Shown: in pieces, positions 36,455 to 45,726 of the stretch
Numbering within the stretch: position 1 is the first letter of the stretch
Layout: each line of letters opens with the position of its first letter
From: a virus
IMG/VR virus record: IMGVR_UViG_3300031578_000009
Coordinates: 31,690-95,689 of that record
DNA length: 64,000 nt
Direction: 5' to 3' (one strand)
The notes under the pieces: generated by a model
What the model saw: only the letters and a program-made list of their open reading frames with translations
Told to the model about the DNA's origin: nothing
Database searches by the model: none
Program-made: the position numbers and the translations under genes

Positions 36455-37528
36455 TTAATTAATTTTTGTAAGTTTATTTATTGCTACATAATATTCAGGC
36501 TTCATATCATCAGCTTTAGGTAATTCTTTAATAATTCCAGATTCTCCTAAAAACATTGTACCTAATATTTTATCAGCAGCACCTTCTCTGTTTTTAAGTA
36601 TGCTAATAGCTCTAAATCTATCTCCAATTCCACCATCTCTCTTATTTATAAGATAGCCTCTAAAATTAGCAAGTTCATGTCTTTGTGGACTAAATATTGA
36701 TACTACATAATTAGCAGCATCAGTTGTATCACTTGTTTCTTTAAAATCATCAAGAGTTGGCGTAACTGCATCTAGTTTCATTCTATCTGTTGAACCTATT
36801 CCTCTATTTAATTGTTGAACATTTACAAATGAAACTCCAAACATATCTCTTAAATCAATCTGATAAGACATATATTTATCAATATTCTCTTTCTTAGAAA
36901 AACCTCTTTCTCTTTTGATAATTCCTAAATGGTCTGATGCAACTACTACTAATTGTTTTTTATGTGGTTTATAATAATCAAATACTTCTTTTTCTCCATC
37001 ATGAGCTTGTACTGTTTTAGTATAAGTCGTACCATTATCATTAATATACCTTAATACAGTATTCCTAATTCCAGTAGGATTTTCATTGCTAAATACTTCT
37101 ATATATTCTGACATTTGTTCAAAATATTTAGCTAGAGTTTTAGTTTTTTCATAAATTTCTTTAGAAACTCTATTTTTACCTCTTGATAATATATAATTAG
37201 TATCTGCAATAATACCATAATCTAAATAAAGTTTTCTTGCGATAGCTCTAACTCCAAGAGCAGGTTTACTCATCTCTGCACTATATATAAAGATTTTGAG
37301 ATTCATTGAGTCTTTATAATTCTTTATATAGTCTTCATAAGGAGTATATATGAAATTATTTATAACAAACATTGACTTTCCTGAACCCGTGCTACCACCA
37401 CATAAATAAATATTTCCTGGTTGTAGTCCTGGTATATATTCTTGTAATCTTTCTAGTCCTAAATTTAAGCCATTATTCTCACCCTTAATACCAGATTCTA
37501 TTTCTTGCAATCCTAGGTTAAATATCAT
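36455..37528 (-). CDS. DnaB-type (SF4) replicative helicase
   Basis: 357 residues. Walker A GSTGSGKS (45-52), then SAEMSKPALGVRAIARK, Walker B region QLVVVASDHLG and the H3/H4 region VNVQQLNRG match the DnaB C-terminal RecA-like domain. The long N-terminal domain of cellular DnaB is absent. Role: hexameric unwinding at the fork. It overlaps the upstream loader-like gene by 11 nt. Confidence 0.85.
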   Translation of the reverse strand: MIFNLGLQEIESGIKGENNGLNLGLERLQEYIPGLQPGNIYLCGGSTGSGKSMFVINNFIYTPYEDYIKNYKDSMNLKIFIYSAEMSKPALGVRAIARKLYLDYGIIADTNYILSRGKNRVSKEIYEKTKTLAKYFEQMSEYIEVFSNENPTGIRNTVLRYINDNGTTYTKTVQAHDGEKEVFDYYKPHKKQLVVVASDHLGIIKRERGFSKKENIDKYMSYQIDLRDMFGVSFVNVQQLNRGIGSTDRMKLDAVTPTLDDFKETSDTTDAANYVVSIFSPQRHELANFRGYLINKRDGGIGDRFRAISILKNREGAADKILGTMFLGESGIIKELPKADDMKPEYYVAINKLTKIN

Positions 37529-38051
37529 CTGAAAAATCTTTTATATCGTTAGTTTCTAGTTCTCCAATATATCCTTGGAATTTAGTTTCATTCATAAGCG
37601 TTTCTATTCTAAGGTATTGTCTCATTTTAGGGTCATTTACCCAATGAGAATATTTTAAATCAATAACATCTTTTAAGTCTTGAACAGAATATTCTTTTAA
37701 TCTTGCTGATATAAATTTTCTATTAGAAACCGATTTATTTGATACTCTTAACTTACCTGTTTTTTGTTTGAAGTAATTAATAACTTCAACAACATCATCA
37801 ACTGTATATTCTGTATCATTTAAATAATCAATAATAGATAATTTTCTAATCTCAAAAGAATTATAATCAATCTTATCATCTATTATCTTTAAAATCATAT
37901 TCCGTTCAAGAAACTTAGCCATTATAAATATATCTGATACTTTATTAAGTTCAGACAGATATTCATTATTTTTATTATGTATAGCTTTAAGTAAACAAAT
38001 TAGAGATGGAGATAGTTTTAATTCTTGTAGATCTTTAATTGCTATTTCCAT
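37518..38051 (-). CDS. Helicase-loader/replication protein with Phg_2220_C-like domain
   Basis: 177 residues. The C-terminal half (VINYFKQKTGKLR, then ISARLKEYSVQDLKDVIDLK, HWVNDPKMRQYLRIETL, TKFQGYI) closely follows the phage replication-protein C-terminal domain PF09524/TIGR02220. Such proteins are thought to act at replication initiation, often as partners of the helicase encoded next door. Confidence 0.8.
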   Translation of the reverse strand: MEIAIKDLQELKLSPSLICLLKAIHNKNNEYLSELNKVSDIFIMAKFLERNMILKIIDDKIDYNSFEIRKLSIIDYLNDTEYTVDDVVEVINYFKQKTGKLRVSNKSVSNRKFISARLKEYSVQDLKDVIDLKYSHWVNDPKMRQYLRIETLMNETKFQGYIGELETNDIKDFSDDI

Positions 38052-38209
38052 GTTTTAAATAGATTTAAGAACCACTCTAAAATAGGCATACTACCTGTTT
38101 CTATAACGCCATTATCATACCAATCACAATCTACGCATTCTTTTAACATAGTCATTCCAGATGTATCAATATGCTTACAGTCTTTCTTGTATTTGTATGA
38201 ACATTTCAT
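38042..38209 (-). CDS. Small cysteine-rich protein
   Basis: 55 residues read directly; C3, C11, C25 and C28 (CVDC) suggest a metal site. The TAG stop overlaps the start of the 37518 gene. Function unknown. Confidence 0.5.
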   Translation of the reverse strand: MKCSYKYKKDCKHIDTSGMTMLKECVDCDWYDNGVIETGSMPILEWFLNLFKTWK

Positions 38210-38361
38210 AATTGTCTTTTATAAATTAATATTCCAATCTCCAACAATAAAAACTTAAATTCTATTGCAAATCCTTCAAAGTTATTTATAACAATAGTTG
38301 GAAGTATATAAAAATCAATCCAACTCAATCTTGACCAACAACACCATGTTCTTATTTCCAT
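38206..38361 (-). CDS. Small hydrophobic protein
   Basis: 51 residues read directly. Hydrophobic runs at about 16-26 and 36-48 suggest membrane association. Start and stop sit close to or overlap the neighbours. Function unknown. Confidence 0.4.
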   Translation of the reverse strand: MEIRTWCCWSRLSWIDFYILPTIVINNFEGFAIEFKFLLLEIGILIYKRQL

Positions 38362-38372
38362 ATAATATAATT

Positions 38373-38750
38373 TTAATCCCACCAATAAACATAATACTTT
38401 TTAAGTATATCAAATAACCATTCTTTATTTCTATATTCACAATTATCTGCATTACAGTATTTAAATTTAGAATCTTCTGAATAGCTTCTTTTATCATAAT
38501 TAGAAGTCTTCCAATAAAATCTATTATGTTCTCTCTTGAGTAATTCTAAACATATTCTTAATGGTTTATTGGTATTTTTATCTTGATTTTCAAAGTATTC
38601 TTTAGTAGAATATCTTTTATATACCTTTTTAAGTTTAACTTCTAATATATCATTTACATATGCAAAATCCCAATCTCTATCTTTCCAAATAACAGGTAAA
38701 TAATAGATTAGATTTTTAATTCCAGTTATAAATATTTTAATTCTCCACAT
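38373..38750 (-). CDS. Hypothetical protein
   Basis: 125 residues, rich in Lys, Tyr and Trp. The N-terminus is weakly hydrophobic and the middle basic (LKREHNRFYWK). Not recognised. Overlaps the 38737 gene by 14 nt. Confidence 0.55.
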   Translation of the reverse strand: MWRIKIFITGIKNLIYYLPVIWKDRDWDFAYVNDILEVKLKKVYKRYSTKEYFENQDKNTNKPLRICLELLKREHNRFYWKTSNYDKRSYSEDSKFKYCNADNCEYRNKEWLFDILKKYYVYWWD

Positions 38751-38925
38751 TTTCTTGAGCTAATAGTTTATCTGCTAATAAATAAGATTGTTCAACAATC
38801 CATTCATGTGGAAATTGTTCAATTTGAATTCCAGCATAACTTGCTAATATTCCTTGCATAACTGCACAAGCAGCATAGAATCTTTTGGACGTTTCTATGC
38901 TATTAATTATAACTTTATTCTTCAT
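38737..38925 (-). CDS. Hypothetical small protein
   Basis: 62 residues with AACAVMQGILASYAG in the middle and a helical C-terminus (EQSYLLADKLLAQ); not recognised. Confidence 0.55.
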   Translation of the reverse strand: MKNKVIINSIETSKRFYAACAVMQGILASYAGIQIEQFPHEWIVEQSYLLADKLLAQENVEN

Positions 38926-39121
38926 ATTGATTATTTAAGTTTTGATTAATTTGTTTTTTATATTCAAAGAATTTTTCTTTTTCTACAGCATTCTCTAAAA
39001 ATGATTTAGGTCTTTTTCTATATCCACATTTAGGACATATTAACCATACAGAATACCTACCTAATTTCTTTCTATCTTTAACTAGAGGTTCTATACAATC
39101 TGGACAATATTCTTTTGACAT
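38915..39121 (-). CDS. Zinc-ribbon small protein
   Basis: 68 residues. CPDC and CPKCGYRKRP form a classic zinc ribbon followed by a charged helix; it may bind nucleic acid. Overlaps the 38737 gene. Confidence 0.6.
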   Translation of the reverse strand: MSKEYCPDCIEPLVKDRKKLGRYSVWLICPKCGYRKRPKSFLENAVEKEKFFEYKKQINQNLNNQYEE

Positions 39122-39142
39122 AACTTTATTTTTAGAATTATT

Positions 39143-39292
39143 TCAATAAGAGTAGTTAAACTCTCCTAATTGTATCATTTTTAACATATATTCATGTTTC
39201 CTATCTTCATCTTCAAAATTCTCAATTTTAGGAACCATTTTAACTGGTTTTTTCTTGATCATTTTGATAGATTGTTTTTTGAGATGTTTCAT
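39143..39292 (-). CDS. Small basic protein
   Basis: 49 residues read directly; very Lys-rich N-terminal half and acidic centre (ENFEDEDR). Twelve nucleotides separate its start from the SF2 helicase stop. Function unknown. Confidence 0.5.
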   Translation of the reverse strand: MKHLKKQSIKMIKKKPVKMVPKIENFEDEDRKHEYMLKMIQLGEFNYSY

Positions 39293-39304
39293 AATTATTT
39301 CTCT

Positions 39305-40489
39305 TTAATTTAACCATTTGATTTTATCTTTAAACAATCCATATTGACTATTTCTTAACCAATATACTTCTTGAGAATCTTTAATGTATAGATTGATAAA
39401 AATAACATTATTATCTCCAAATAGTCTTCCTATTCGACCCAGTTTTTGAATAGACTCTCTTTTACTTGATGTATAGGAAGCATTTATAGCTACTTTAAGC
39501 TGTGGAATATCTATTCCTTCATTAAATGCTTTTACAGTGCTTAAAATACGTTTCTTAGTATGTTTATCTTTAAATCTTTTTAATGCTAATTCCCTATCTT
39601 TATCTTTCATCCCAGAATGGATTACTTCTGTTTCTGATTTAAAGTTTTCATAGATATAATCAGCAAATTCCTGAGTTTGAGAAAATACAATAGTTTGTTC
39701 TTTATTAAGTTTAGAATCTTTCAAGAACCATAATGTTTTGTCTTTTTTAGCTTGAGCATTATATATTAGCTTCTTTCTATAACCTATTAATCTATTGTAA
39801 GATATTGCTAATAAGTATAATTCCTTATTATCTTTAGTCTTTTTATATTGACTTATATACTTTGAAGATAAATTAAACATATTCTTTTCTACATACTCTA
39901 AGTCTAATTTCTCAATTTCAGAAACATCTCTAAAGATTTTATTAAGATTATATTCAATATGATTATAGACTTCTCTTTCTTCTATTGTAAATTCTAAAGC
40001 TATATTGTAGATAGTATAATTGGAAATCCAATTATTTTCTAAAGCTTCTTCAAAAGTAACTGTCATTAATATAGGAGCAACTTCAAGTATAACTTTATGC
40101 TTATTATCATTCCTAATCATAGTTGCTGATAATGCTATAATCTTATTAAATTTAGCATTCTTCCAAGATAGACTAAACCAATCTGCTGAAGCTGTTGAAT
40201 GAGCTTCATCTATAATTAATAAATCACAATTTATCTCTTTATTTACAGCAGTATTAACTACATAAACTATATAATTCTTAACTTTCCATGATTTAAGAGA
40301 TAGCTGCCATTGCTTTTGAAGCTCTTTTGTGGGGACTATAACTATAATAGATTCTGCTCTACATTGTATAGCTGCTTTAATAGAACACGTGGTTTTCCCC
40401 CATGAGGTGATTGCAGTTAATGTTCCATAATAATTATTCTTAATCCACAAGTCTATAAACTTTTGTTGAGATTCATCTCTTGAAATCAT
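39305..40489 (-). CDS. SF2 (DEAH-box) helicase
   Basis: 394 residues. Motif I TSWGKT (28-33), motif II DEAH (94-97), motif III SAT, and the C-terminal TIVFSQT, ILSTVKAFNEGIDIP and QKLGRIGR follow superfamily 2 helicases of the UvsW/RecG-like phage type. Motif I has W in place of the usual second G. Role: branch migration or DNA/RNA unwinding in replication and recombination. Confidence 0.85.
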   Translation of the reverse strand: MISRDESQQKFIDLWIKNNYYGTLTAITSWGKTTCSIKAAIQCRAESIIVIVPTKELQKQWQLSLKSWKVKNYIVYVVNTAVNKEINCDLLIIDEAHSTASADWFSLSWKNAKFNKIIALSATMIRNDNKHKVILEVAPILMTVTFEEALENNWISNYTIYNIALEFTIEEREVYNHIEYNLNKIFRDVSEIEKLDLEYVEKNMFNLSSKYISQYKKTKDNKELYLLAISYNRLIGYRKKLIYNAQAKKDKTLWFLKDSKLNKEQTIVFSQTQEFADYIYENFKSETEVIHSGMKDKDRELALKRFKDKHTKKRILSTVKAFNEGIDIPQLKVAINASYTSSKRESIQKLGRIGRLFGDNNVIFINLYIKDSQEVYWLRNSQYGLFKDKIKWLN

Positions 40490-40519
40490 AATTTATTTTA
40501 TTTGTTTTACAACATAGTA

Positions 40520-40545
40520 ATATAGGGCAAATCAATGCCCTATAT
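40520..40545 (-). terminator. Hairpin after the 40575 gene
   Basis: ATATAGGGC / GCCCTATAT, a 9-bp perfect stem, between the stop of the 40575 gene and the SF2 helicase start. There is no long T run on the minus strand, so it may be a weak terminator or an mRNA-end stabiliser. Confidence 0.5.
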
Positions 40546-40574
40546 CCAATCATCTAACCCCAAACCTCACTAAT

Positions 40575-40901
40575 CTATGAAAAAATCTTAAATAATTCTT
40601 TCAATTTATCCAAATTATCATTTGCAACTTGTAAATCTTCTGCTGCAATATCTCTAACTTCCCAAGCTTTCTTAACTCCACCCAAATAAGTATCTACATG
40701 TTTTGTTAAAGTAATTTGAGCTTTAACAACATCTTCTTCTGCTTGGTTTAATTCAATAGTTTTTTCAATAATTTGAGCTTCTTGGGCTTTAATTTGAGCT
40801 TCAACTTTAGATGCTAAAATAGCACCATATTGTTCAGCTTGTTTTTTAACATCACCTTCTTCTTTTGCGTTTTTTACGACCAATTCTACATACTTTGACA
40901 T
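40575..40901 (-). CDS. Coiled-coil hypothetical protein
   Basis: 108 residues, almost entirely helical with heptad-like Ala/Leu/Glu spacing (AQIKAQEAQIIEKTIELNQ; DLQVANDNLDKLKELF). Not recognised. Confidence 0.6.
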   Translation of the reverse strand: MSKYVELVVKNAKEEGDVKKQAEQYGAILASKVEAQIKAQEAQIIEKTIELNQAEEDVVKAQITLTKHVDTYLGGVKKAWEVRDIAAEDLQVANDNLDKLKELFKIFS

Positions 40902-40921
40902 AATTTTTGAATTTTAATTGT

Positions 40922-42940
40922 TTATATTAGATTTATTTTAGCAAATTCAATTGTTTTTTTAACAGATTTTTTGTTTATCATTTGAAATGGAACAACTTTA
41001 TGAACATTTAATTCTTTATTAATTATTGGTTGAGTTTGATTAACAAAGTTGAATATATTAATCTCTATTAAATCAGAATCAGATTCATTAAAATGTTCTT
41101 TCTGTTTATATTCATAATATTCTTCTTCAGCTTCATCACATCTACAGCCTTCACACAAAGAATGACCATGTTGAAAAATAAATTCATCAGAATGATTCTC
41201 TGTGCATAATTTACAAATTCCATTTTGTTCATCAATACTTGTTTGCATAATAAAATCTTCAAGTTGAGCATCATAAGCTTCTTTTGTTGATGGTTTAAAA
41301 TAAATTAAATAATCAGAAAATCCATTTTTTTGACTTCCAGCATCATCTAATTCTAAAGTAATATCTTTTCCTTCTAACTTTTTAACTTTATAAACTTTAC
41401 CTTTAGTAAATTGATTTGAATATCCTTTAATACATTCAACATATTTAGGATATTCATACTTAGATTTGTTTATTAAAGTTGTAGCAAATCCTTCAGCTTC
41501 TTGTTTAGTTGCAAACCATTTAATCTTTCCTATATTTTCCCATTTAATGTCATTTTCTGTTCCATTTTTATATCTTATTCCTCCATTATCAAATCTATTC
41601 TTTTTAAATTCAGATATTTCTTGATATTCGCCTTTTTTGTATTTATTAAATCCAACATTATCTTCTAAAAATACAACATAACTTCCAACGCTCCATTTTT
41701 CAATAGATTTAGTTGATATCTTATTAGAATGACTAAATGGTAAATATTGTTGAATTTCTTCCAATGAACATTCTATAGCTTCACTAAAATGATTTGTTAT
41801 TCTTCCTTCTAAAGTATCAAGTCTATATTTTCCATTATCAATATATCCTGTATTTGTACAAAAACATCCAGTATCATCTATGCCATTAAATCTAACAATA
41901 TATGAATTATCTGATCCAATATTTTTATACCATCTACCAACTTTAAACTTAGAATCATCTTTGACTTCTTCTTTCAAAACATATTCCTTAAATTGATTAA
42001 ATGTTATTTCTGTATATTTTTTATGACCATCTTGTTCAATGGCACAATGATATCCAATAGTTGTATTTGGCCCATTACAGCAATATCCATCATTTGTATT
42101 AATTGAAAGTTCCCCACCAGTTCTCCATTCACCTAAAGCTTTTTTACTTTCTTTAGTTACTCTTATTTTATAATATTCTGGCAATACAAACTCTTTCATA
42201 GAATCTGAAAATGCTTGAGCTTCTTTTAATGAAGTAAATGGTTTAGATTGTAAGTTATCACTTAATACATAGTGATAATCATTTTTATTAAGTTTAGACC
42301 ATTGACCGTTGCTTTTAGACTTAAATATGTCTCCTTTTTTAGAACCATCTATTCCTTGACAACCATCTACTAAAGCTACTCTCCAATATTTATCTTGATC
42401 ATTCATATTAAAATCTTTTAATGCTGTTTCTTTATCAATGAATTCATTTGCTTTTATACAAGCTTTAAGCCAATGTTTTTCTTCAGGAGTTGCTAATCTT
42501 AATTTCCATCCTCCCCAGTCAAATGACTTTGTTAAATCATCTTTATAATATAAGGAAGTTCTTTTTTGTATGCAAATATATTCATAATAACCACCTTTAT
42601 TATAATTTTTAAATACATAATCATTATCTGATTTATCTCCTCCAATTGCATAATAAACTTCTCCTTCAACTAAATCCTCAGCAGTTAATTGTTTATCAAT
42701 ATATTTAGCAATAAATTCTTCTTCTGTAATTGTTTTTAATTCTTTATATTTACCACTTTTACAATTAGAAAAATCTTCTAATATACCTAAATTGTTATCT
42801 CTAGGGCAATTGTTCATCAATGATGTATATTGAGTTAATCTTTCTCTATATCTACCATCATTACTTGTAGTCTCGTAATTATCATATAACCAATCTAATA
42901 TCCTAATTAGATTATCTTTTGTTTTAATTTCTACATTCAT
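40922..42940 (-). CDS. Large modular protein of unknown function
   Basis: 672 residues made of repeated strand-rich modules that share patterns such as VGRWY/VGSYV/GEVYY and FTSLKEAQAF/FATKQEAEGFA; a similar segment occurs in the 17382 protein. Near the C-terminus CKLC and CEGCRC with an intervening H suggest a zinc site. It overlaps the lysozyme start by 4 nt. No function can be assigned; the modules may bind a ligand or protein. Confidence 0.6.
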   Translation of the reverse strand: MNVEIKTKDNLIRILDWLYDNYETTSNDGRYRERLTQYTSLMNNCPRDNNLGILEDFSNCKSGKYKELKTITEEEFIAKYIDKQLTAEDLVEGEVYYAIGGDKSDNDYVFKNYNKGGYYEYICIQKRTSLYYKDDLTKSFDWGGWKLRLATPEEKHWLKACIKANEFIDKETALKDFNMNDQDKYWRVALVDGCQGIDGSKKGDIFKSKSNGQWSKLNKNDYHYVLSDNLQSKPFTSLKEAQAFSDSMKEFVLPEYYKIRVTKESKKALGEWRTGGELSINTNDGYCCNGPNTTIGYHCAIEQDGHKKYTEITFNQFKEYVLKEEVKDDSKFKVGRWYKNIGSDNSYIVRFNGIDDTGCFCTNTGYIDNGKYRLDTLEGRITNHFSEAIECSLEEIQQYLPFSHSNKISTKSIEKWSVGSYVVFLEDNVGFNKYKKGEYQEISEFKKNRFDNGGIRYKNGTENDIKWENIGKIKWFATKQEAEGFATTLINKSKYEYPKYVECIKGYSNQFTKGKVYKVKKLEGKDITLELDDAGSQKNGFSDYLIYFKPSTKEAYDAQLEDFIMQTSIDEQNGICKLCTENHSDEFIFQHGHSLCEGCRCDEAEEEYYEYKQKEHFNESDSDLIEINIFNFVNQTQPIINKELNVHKVVPFQMINKKSVKKTIEFAKINLI

Positions 42941-43410
42941 AGTTTTAGTGTTTTATAAATTTGATTAGCTCTTTTTCTATAAGTCTTAGTATATTTCCAT
43001 CTTTTATGAATGTTATATACTCCTGCATTATGGCAATGTGCCACTGTATCTATATTATATGATGGATTATATCTATCATTTAATATAAAGAACATCTCAA
43101 TAGATTTATTTTCATCAAATCTATCTTTATAAGAGAATTTCTTATTGGAGATTCTATTTACTTCGTTTACATATATTTTACGCAATTGTAATATTCCTAC
43201 TGCATCTTCTTTAATATTAACTAGTTTAGAATCTCCTTCACCACTCTCTATTTTGATTATTGTTTGTAATACTTCATATTTATATGTATATGCATGACAT
43301 ATTATATTTAATGAAGATATTTCAAATACTATTCTCCATTGACTACTGATATCAGGAGCATATAACTTCACTGATAACATGATCAATAAAAATGTAATTA
43401 TTTTTTTCAT
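42937..43410 (-). CDS. Secreted lysozyme-like endolysin
   Basis: 157 residues. Residues 1-18 are a signal peptide-like segment (MKKIITFLLIMLSVKLYA). The mature part has the lytic-transglycosylase/lysozyme-like pattern: candidate catalytic E55 in IKIESGEG, DAVGILQL, NRISNKKFSY, DRFD and a His/Asn-rich block (AHCHNAG) where such enzymes have a WNGG-like block. Role: peptidoglycan cleavage in the periplasm at lysis. Confidence 0.72.
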   Translation of the reverse strand: MKKIITFLLIMLSVKLYAPDISSQWRIVFEISSLNIICHAYTYKYEVLQTIIKIESGEGDSKLVNIKEDAVGILQLRKIYVNEVNRISNKKFSYKDRFDENKSIEMFFILNDRYNPSYNIDTVAHCHNAGVYNIHKRWKYTKTYRKRANQIYKTLKL

Positions 43411-43436
43411 ATTTTGTTTTTAAAATTAATACTAAA

Positions 43437-43478
43437 AATAGACTGTCAATTTTATGACTTATTATTTGACAGCCTATT
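43437..43478 (-). terminator. Hairpin terminator upstream of lysozyme gene
   Basis: Reading leftward, AATAGGCTGTCAA pairs with TTGACAGTCTATT (one G-T) and is followed by a T run. It would end the transcript carrying tRNA-Arg before the lysozyme gene. Confidence 0.65.
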
Positions 43479-43513
43479 GTACTAAACTAACTACTAACTT
43501 AAACTACTACTAG

Positions 43514-43587
43514 TAAAGAATAATGGACTCGAACCATTGGCCTACAATTTAGAAAATTGTTGCTCTATCCAACTGAGCTAATTCTTC
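43514..43587 (-). tRNA. tRNA-Arg (UCU)
   Basis: Folds into a full cloverleaf: acceptor GAAGAAT/ATTCTTT, D stem GCTC/GAGC, anticodon stem ACAAT/ATTGT with loop TTTCTAA (anticodon TCT), T arm AATGG TTCGAGT CCATT. No CCA is encoded. It reads AGA, a codon this AT-rich genome uses heavily. Confidence 0.93.
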
Positions 43588-43611
43588 TGCAAAAATAATA
43601 AAATATTTTAA

Positions 43612-43643
43612 AAGAGAGATAGTATAGCCTAACTATCTCTCTT
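43612..43643 (-). terminator. Intrinsic terminator
   Basis: A 12-bp stem, AAGAGAGATAGT / ACTATCTCTCTT, followed leftward by TTTTAAAA, lies between the 43723 gene and tRNA-Arg. Confidence 0.75.
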
Positions 43644-43701
43644 AATTGTGAAATTTAAACTTGTAAACTGTGCTGGTTTATACTTTATTTATTTTTCACT
43701 C

Positions 43702-43719
43702 ATTAGTCAATTGACTAAT
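43702..43719. promoter_or_regulatory. 18-bp perfect palindrome (possible operator)
   Basis: ATTAGTCAATTGACTAAT is perfectly palindromic and lies just after the 43723 gene. The half-site TTAGTC recurs in another perfect palindrome at 50022. A dimeric repressor site is one reading. Confidence 0.4.
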
Positions 43720-43722
43720 TTC

Positions 43723-44115
43723 TTATTTACCTGATTTTTCAAATTCAGATTCTGTATTAGCAAATACATTTTCTGTACTTGTTTCAGTAGTAACAGCTCC
43801 AGAAACATTAAGAACTTTTGCATCATTTGATTTAGATGCTTGCATGATATCCATTACAGATGCTTTTGCAATTACTTGAGTATTAAATTGACGACCATAC
43901 TCCTTACTTTCTTCGATTTCTGTGAACTTGAATACATAAGTACTTCCAATTTCAATGTTGTGATTAATGGCTACGCTGCCTGCTAATACCATACATTTGT
44001 TTGGAATTGTTCCACTTAATGGAGACAAGAATACATTTTGATTACCGTTTTTGTCAACTTCATGACCTGCTTTCCTAAACTCACTTACTGAGCATAATGC
44101 AACTGTTTGTAACAT
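43723..44115 (-). CDS. Hypothetical protein
   Basis: 130 residues, strand-rich, with a Thr/Glu-rich C-terminal tail (TTETSTENVFANTESEFEK). Not recognised. It is flanked by a structured element upstream and a terminator downstream, so it is probably a single-gene transcript. Confidence 0.6.
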   Translation of the reverse strand: MLQTVALCSVSEFRKAGHEVDKNGNQNVFLSPLSGTIPNKCMVLAGSVAINHNIEIGSTYVFKFTEIEESKEYGRQFNTQVIAKASVMDIMQASKSNDAKVLNVSGAVTTETSTENVFANTESEFEKSGK

Positions 44116-44179
44116 AACTTTAATTGTTTAATTGTTTAATTAATTAATTGTATTTGATATAACTATATCCATTTAAAAA

Positions 44180-44262
44180 AGAACCAGGATTTATCAGGTG
44201 AGATATATTGTTCTTTGACTTATTCCGATTTATGTAGTTAAAATATTAGAAACCCTGGCTCT
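44180..44262 (-). ncRNA. Structured element C (inverted repeat, 83 nt)
   Basis: Read leftward, AGAGCCAGG at one end pairs with CCTGGTTCT at the other, 9 bp including a G-U. The 65-nt interior is too long for a terminator loop. It sits between the stop of the 44270 ORF and the 43723 gene. A T run follows the 3' arm. Confidence 0.45.
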
Positions 44263-44269
44263 TATGTTA

Positions 44270-44422
44270 TTAAGTGTTTTGTAAAAAATATTCGATATCT
44301 TTTTCTATTGGTAATAAAAACTCATCTTCTTCTTCTTGAATATCAAGATAAGCACTAAATTTTGCAGCTTCTTCTGGATCATATGTATCAACATCAAAAG
44401 CTTGAGATAATACTGATATCAT
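44270..44422 (-). CDS. Small acidic protein
   Basis: 50 residues read directly, strongly acidic (YDPEEAAKF; IQEEEDEF). Function unknown; a DNA-mimic role is only a thought from charge. Eleven nucleotides separate it from the 44434 gene. Confidence 0.5.
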   Translation of the reverse strand: MISVLSQAFDVDTYDPEEAAKFSAYLDIQEEEDEFLLPIEKDIEYFLQNT

Positions 44423-44433
44423 AGTTTTAAAGT

Positions 44434-44811
44434 TTAAATGATTTCAAATCCAATAAGTTCACAATTGATATCATGAGCATATTTATTTAATTGGAATTCA
44501 AGTTTATCATTATCTGATAATTTCTTCCAATTGTTATAAATATTCCACTCACTGTAAGCAGCACCATTTCTTGGTTTCTTTGGCCTGGTTAATGCCATCT
44601 CAATAAATGAATTATCCATTTGAACACTTCTTGTTGCTGATTTATATTCAGGAGCTTGAAATATTCTTGATGGAACAATTAATACGAATTCTTCATCATC
44701 TTTGAATGCATTTTTAACTTTAATTCCTGCTGTAGAATAGTTTCCTCTATTCTTGAGGTACTCACCAATTTCCTTGAAATTAGCTTGTAATTTTGAATCT
44801 TTATCTATCAT
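44434..44811 (-). CDS. Hypothetical protein
   Basis: 125 residues, not recognised; basic centre (ALTRPKKPRNGAAYSEW) and an acidic C-terminus. Separate from neighbours by short AT-rich spacers. Confidence 0.6.
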   Translation of the reverse strand: MIDKDSKLQANFKEIGEYLKNRGNYSTAGIKVKNAFKDDEEFVLIVPSRIFQAPEYKSATRSVQMDNSFIEMALTRPKKPRNGAAYSEWNIYNNWKKLSDNDKLEFQLNKYAHDINCELIGFEII

Positions 44812-44841
44812 TGTTTGTTAATTATAATAAATTAAATCAAT

Positions 44842-45183
44842 TTATAAATGTTTTTCAATCCATTTGTTTAATCCCATTTTATCTATATAAAAATAAGAAG
44901 TTTTAGATTCATTTATAGCTAATTTTATAATATTTTCAACTTCTCCTCTACTATACATTCTTTCTTCAGGAATAACAATATCGGGAAGTTCAATAACTTT
45001 AGAACCATGTGGTGAATAAAAATAATAATCAAATTTATTATTTACCAGTCCATAATAACCATCAATAGAATCTCCTTCAAAATTAAATGTATCAACTCCT
45101 TGATCTTTCCACCATTGAATGACTTTTTTGCCATGTTCGGCATTAAGAACTTTTATTACGGTATTATTTAAATTAGTAGTCAT
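44842..45183 (-). CDS. Hypothetical protein
   Basis: 113 residues; the block KVIQWWKDQGVDTFNFEG is a pattern seen in Bacteroidota phage proteins of unknown role. No catalytic motif. Confidence 0.6.
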   Translation of the reverse strand: MTTNLNNTVIKVLNAEHGKKVIQWWKDQGVDTFNFEGDSIDGYYGLVNNKFDYYFYSPHGSKVIELPDIVIPEERMYSRGEVENIIKLAINESKTSYFYIDKMGLNKWIEKHL

Positions 45184-45254
45184 AATTGCGAAATTAATTA
45201 AGTTAAAATTTGTTGTTAAATATACATGAATAATCCGTAGATGTTATAAAGGTA

Positions 45255-45285
45255 TTTAAAAAATTGTTAATATCAATTTTTTAAA
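45255..45285 (-). terminator. AT-rich hairpin
   Basis: TTTAAAAAATTG / CAATTTTTTAAA, 12 bp perfect with a 7-nt loop, in the gap between the 45333 and 44842 genes. Works as a terminator-like structure in either direction. Confidence 0.55.
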
Positions 45286-45332
45286 TAAAAACTCTAGTGT
45301 TAGTTATTACTTCTTTGAAATTGAGATGGTCT

Positions 45333-45512
45333 TTAATTACTATCATTGGCAACAGCATTAACATCAATAATAATAAAAATAATAGCTAGGACTCTACCAG
45401 TTATTGTCGAATAAAACCATATGGGATTAAATGTAATAAAATAACCCACAGTCCAAATAATAAAAAGTCCAAAAATAAAAGTAATTAAACCAAAAATAAA
45501 ATCTTTATTCAT
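45333..45512 (-). CDS. Small membrane protein
   Basis: 59 residues read directly; two long hydrophobic segments (about 5-27 and 41-51), with charged residues at the ends. Function unknown. Confidence 0.5.
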   Translation of the reverse strand: MNKDFIFGLITFIFGLFIIWTVGYFITFNPIWFYSTITGRVLAIIFIIIDVNAVANDSN

Positions 45513-45553
45513 AATTTCTAGGTGTTTTTTGTTAGTCTATTTGTCATTACATC

Positions 45554-45715
45554 TCAACAGTCTTCATCTGTTGGATCAGTCAATTCAGCAGGATGAACCC
45601 GACTAAACATACCATTAGGAGTCATTGAAACAACTCTTACTTTGGATGTATTTCTAAATTCTTTATCAAGCCAGACAATATCTCCGGGTATGATATTTTC
45701 TTTATTGTGGTTCAT
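45554..45715 (-). CDS. Hypothetical small protein
   Basis: 53 residues read directly. IIPGDIVWLDKEFRN then VRVVSMTPNGMFSRV suggests a small beta-barrel of the SH3 or KOW type. Unknown role. Confidence 0.5.
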   Translation of the reverse strand: MNHNKENIIPGDIVWLDKEFRNTSKVRVVSMTPNGMFSRVHPAELTDPTDEDC

Positions 45716-45726
45716 AATAATTGATT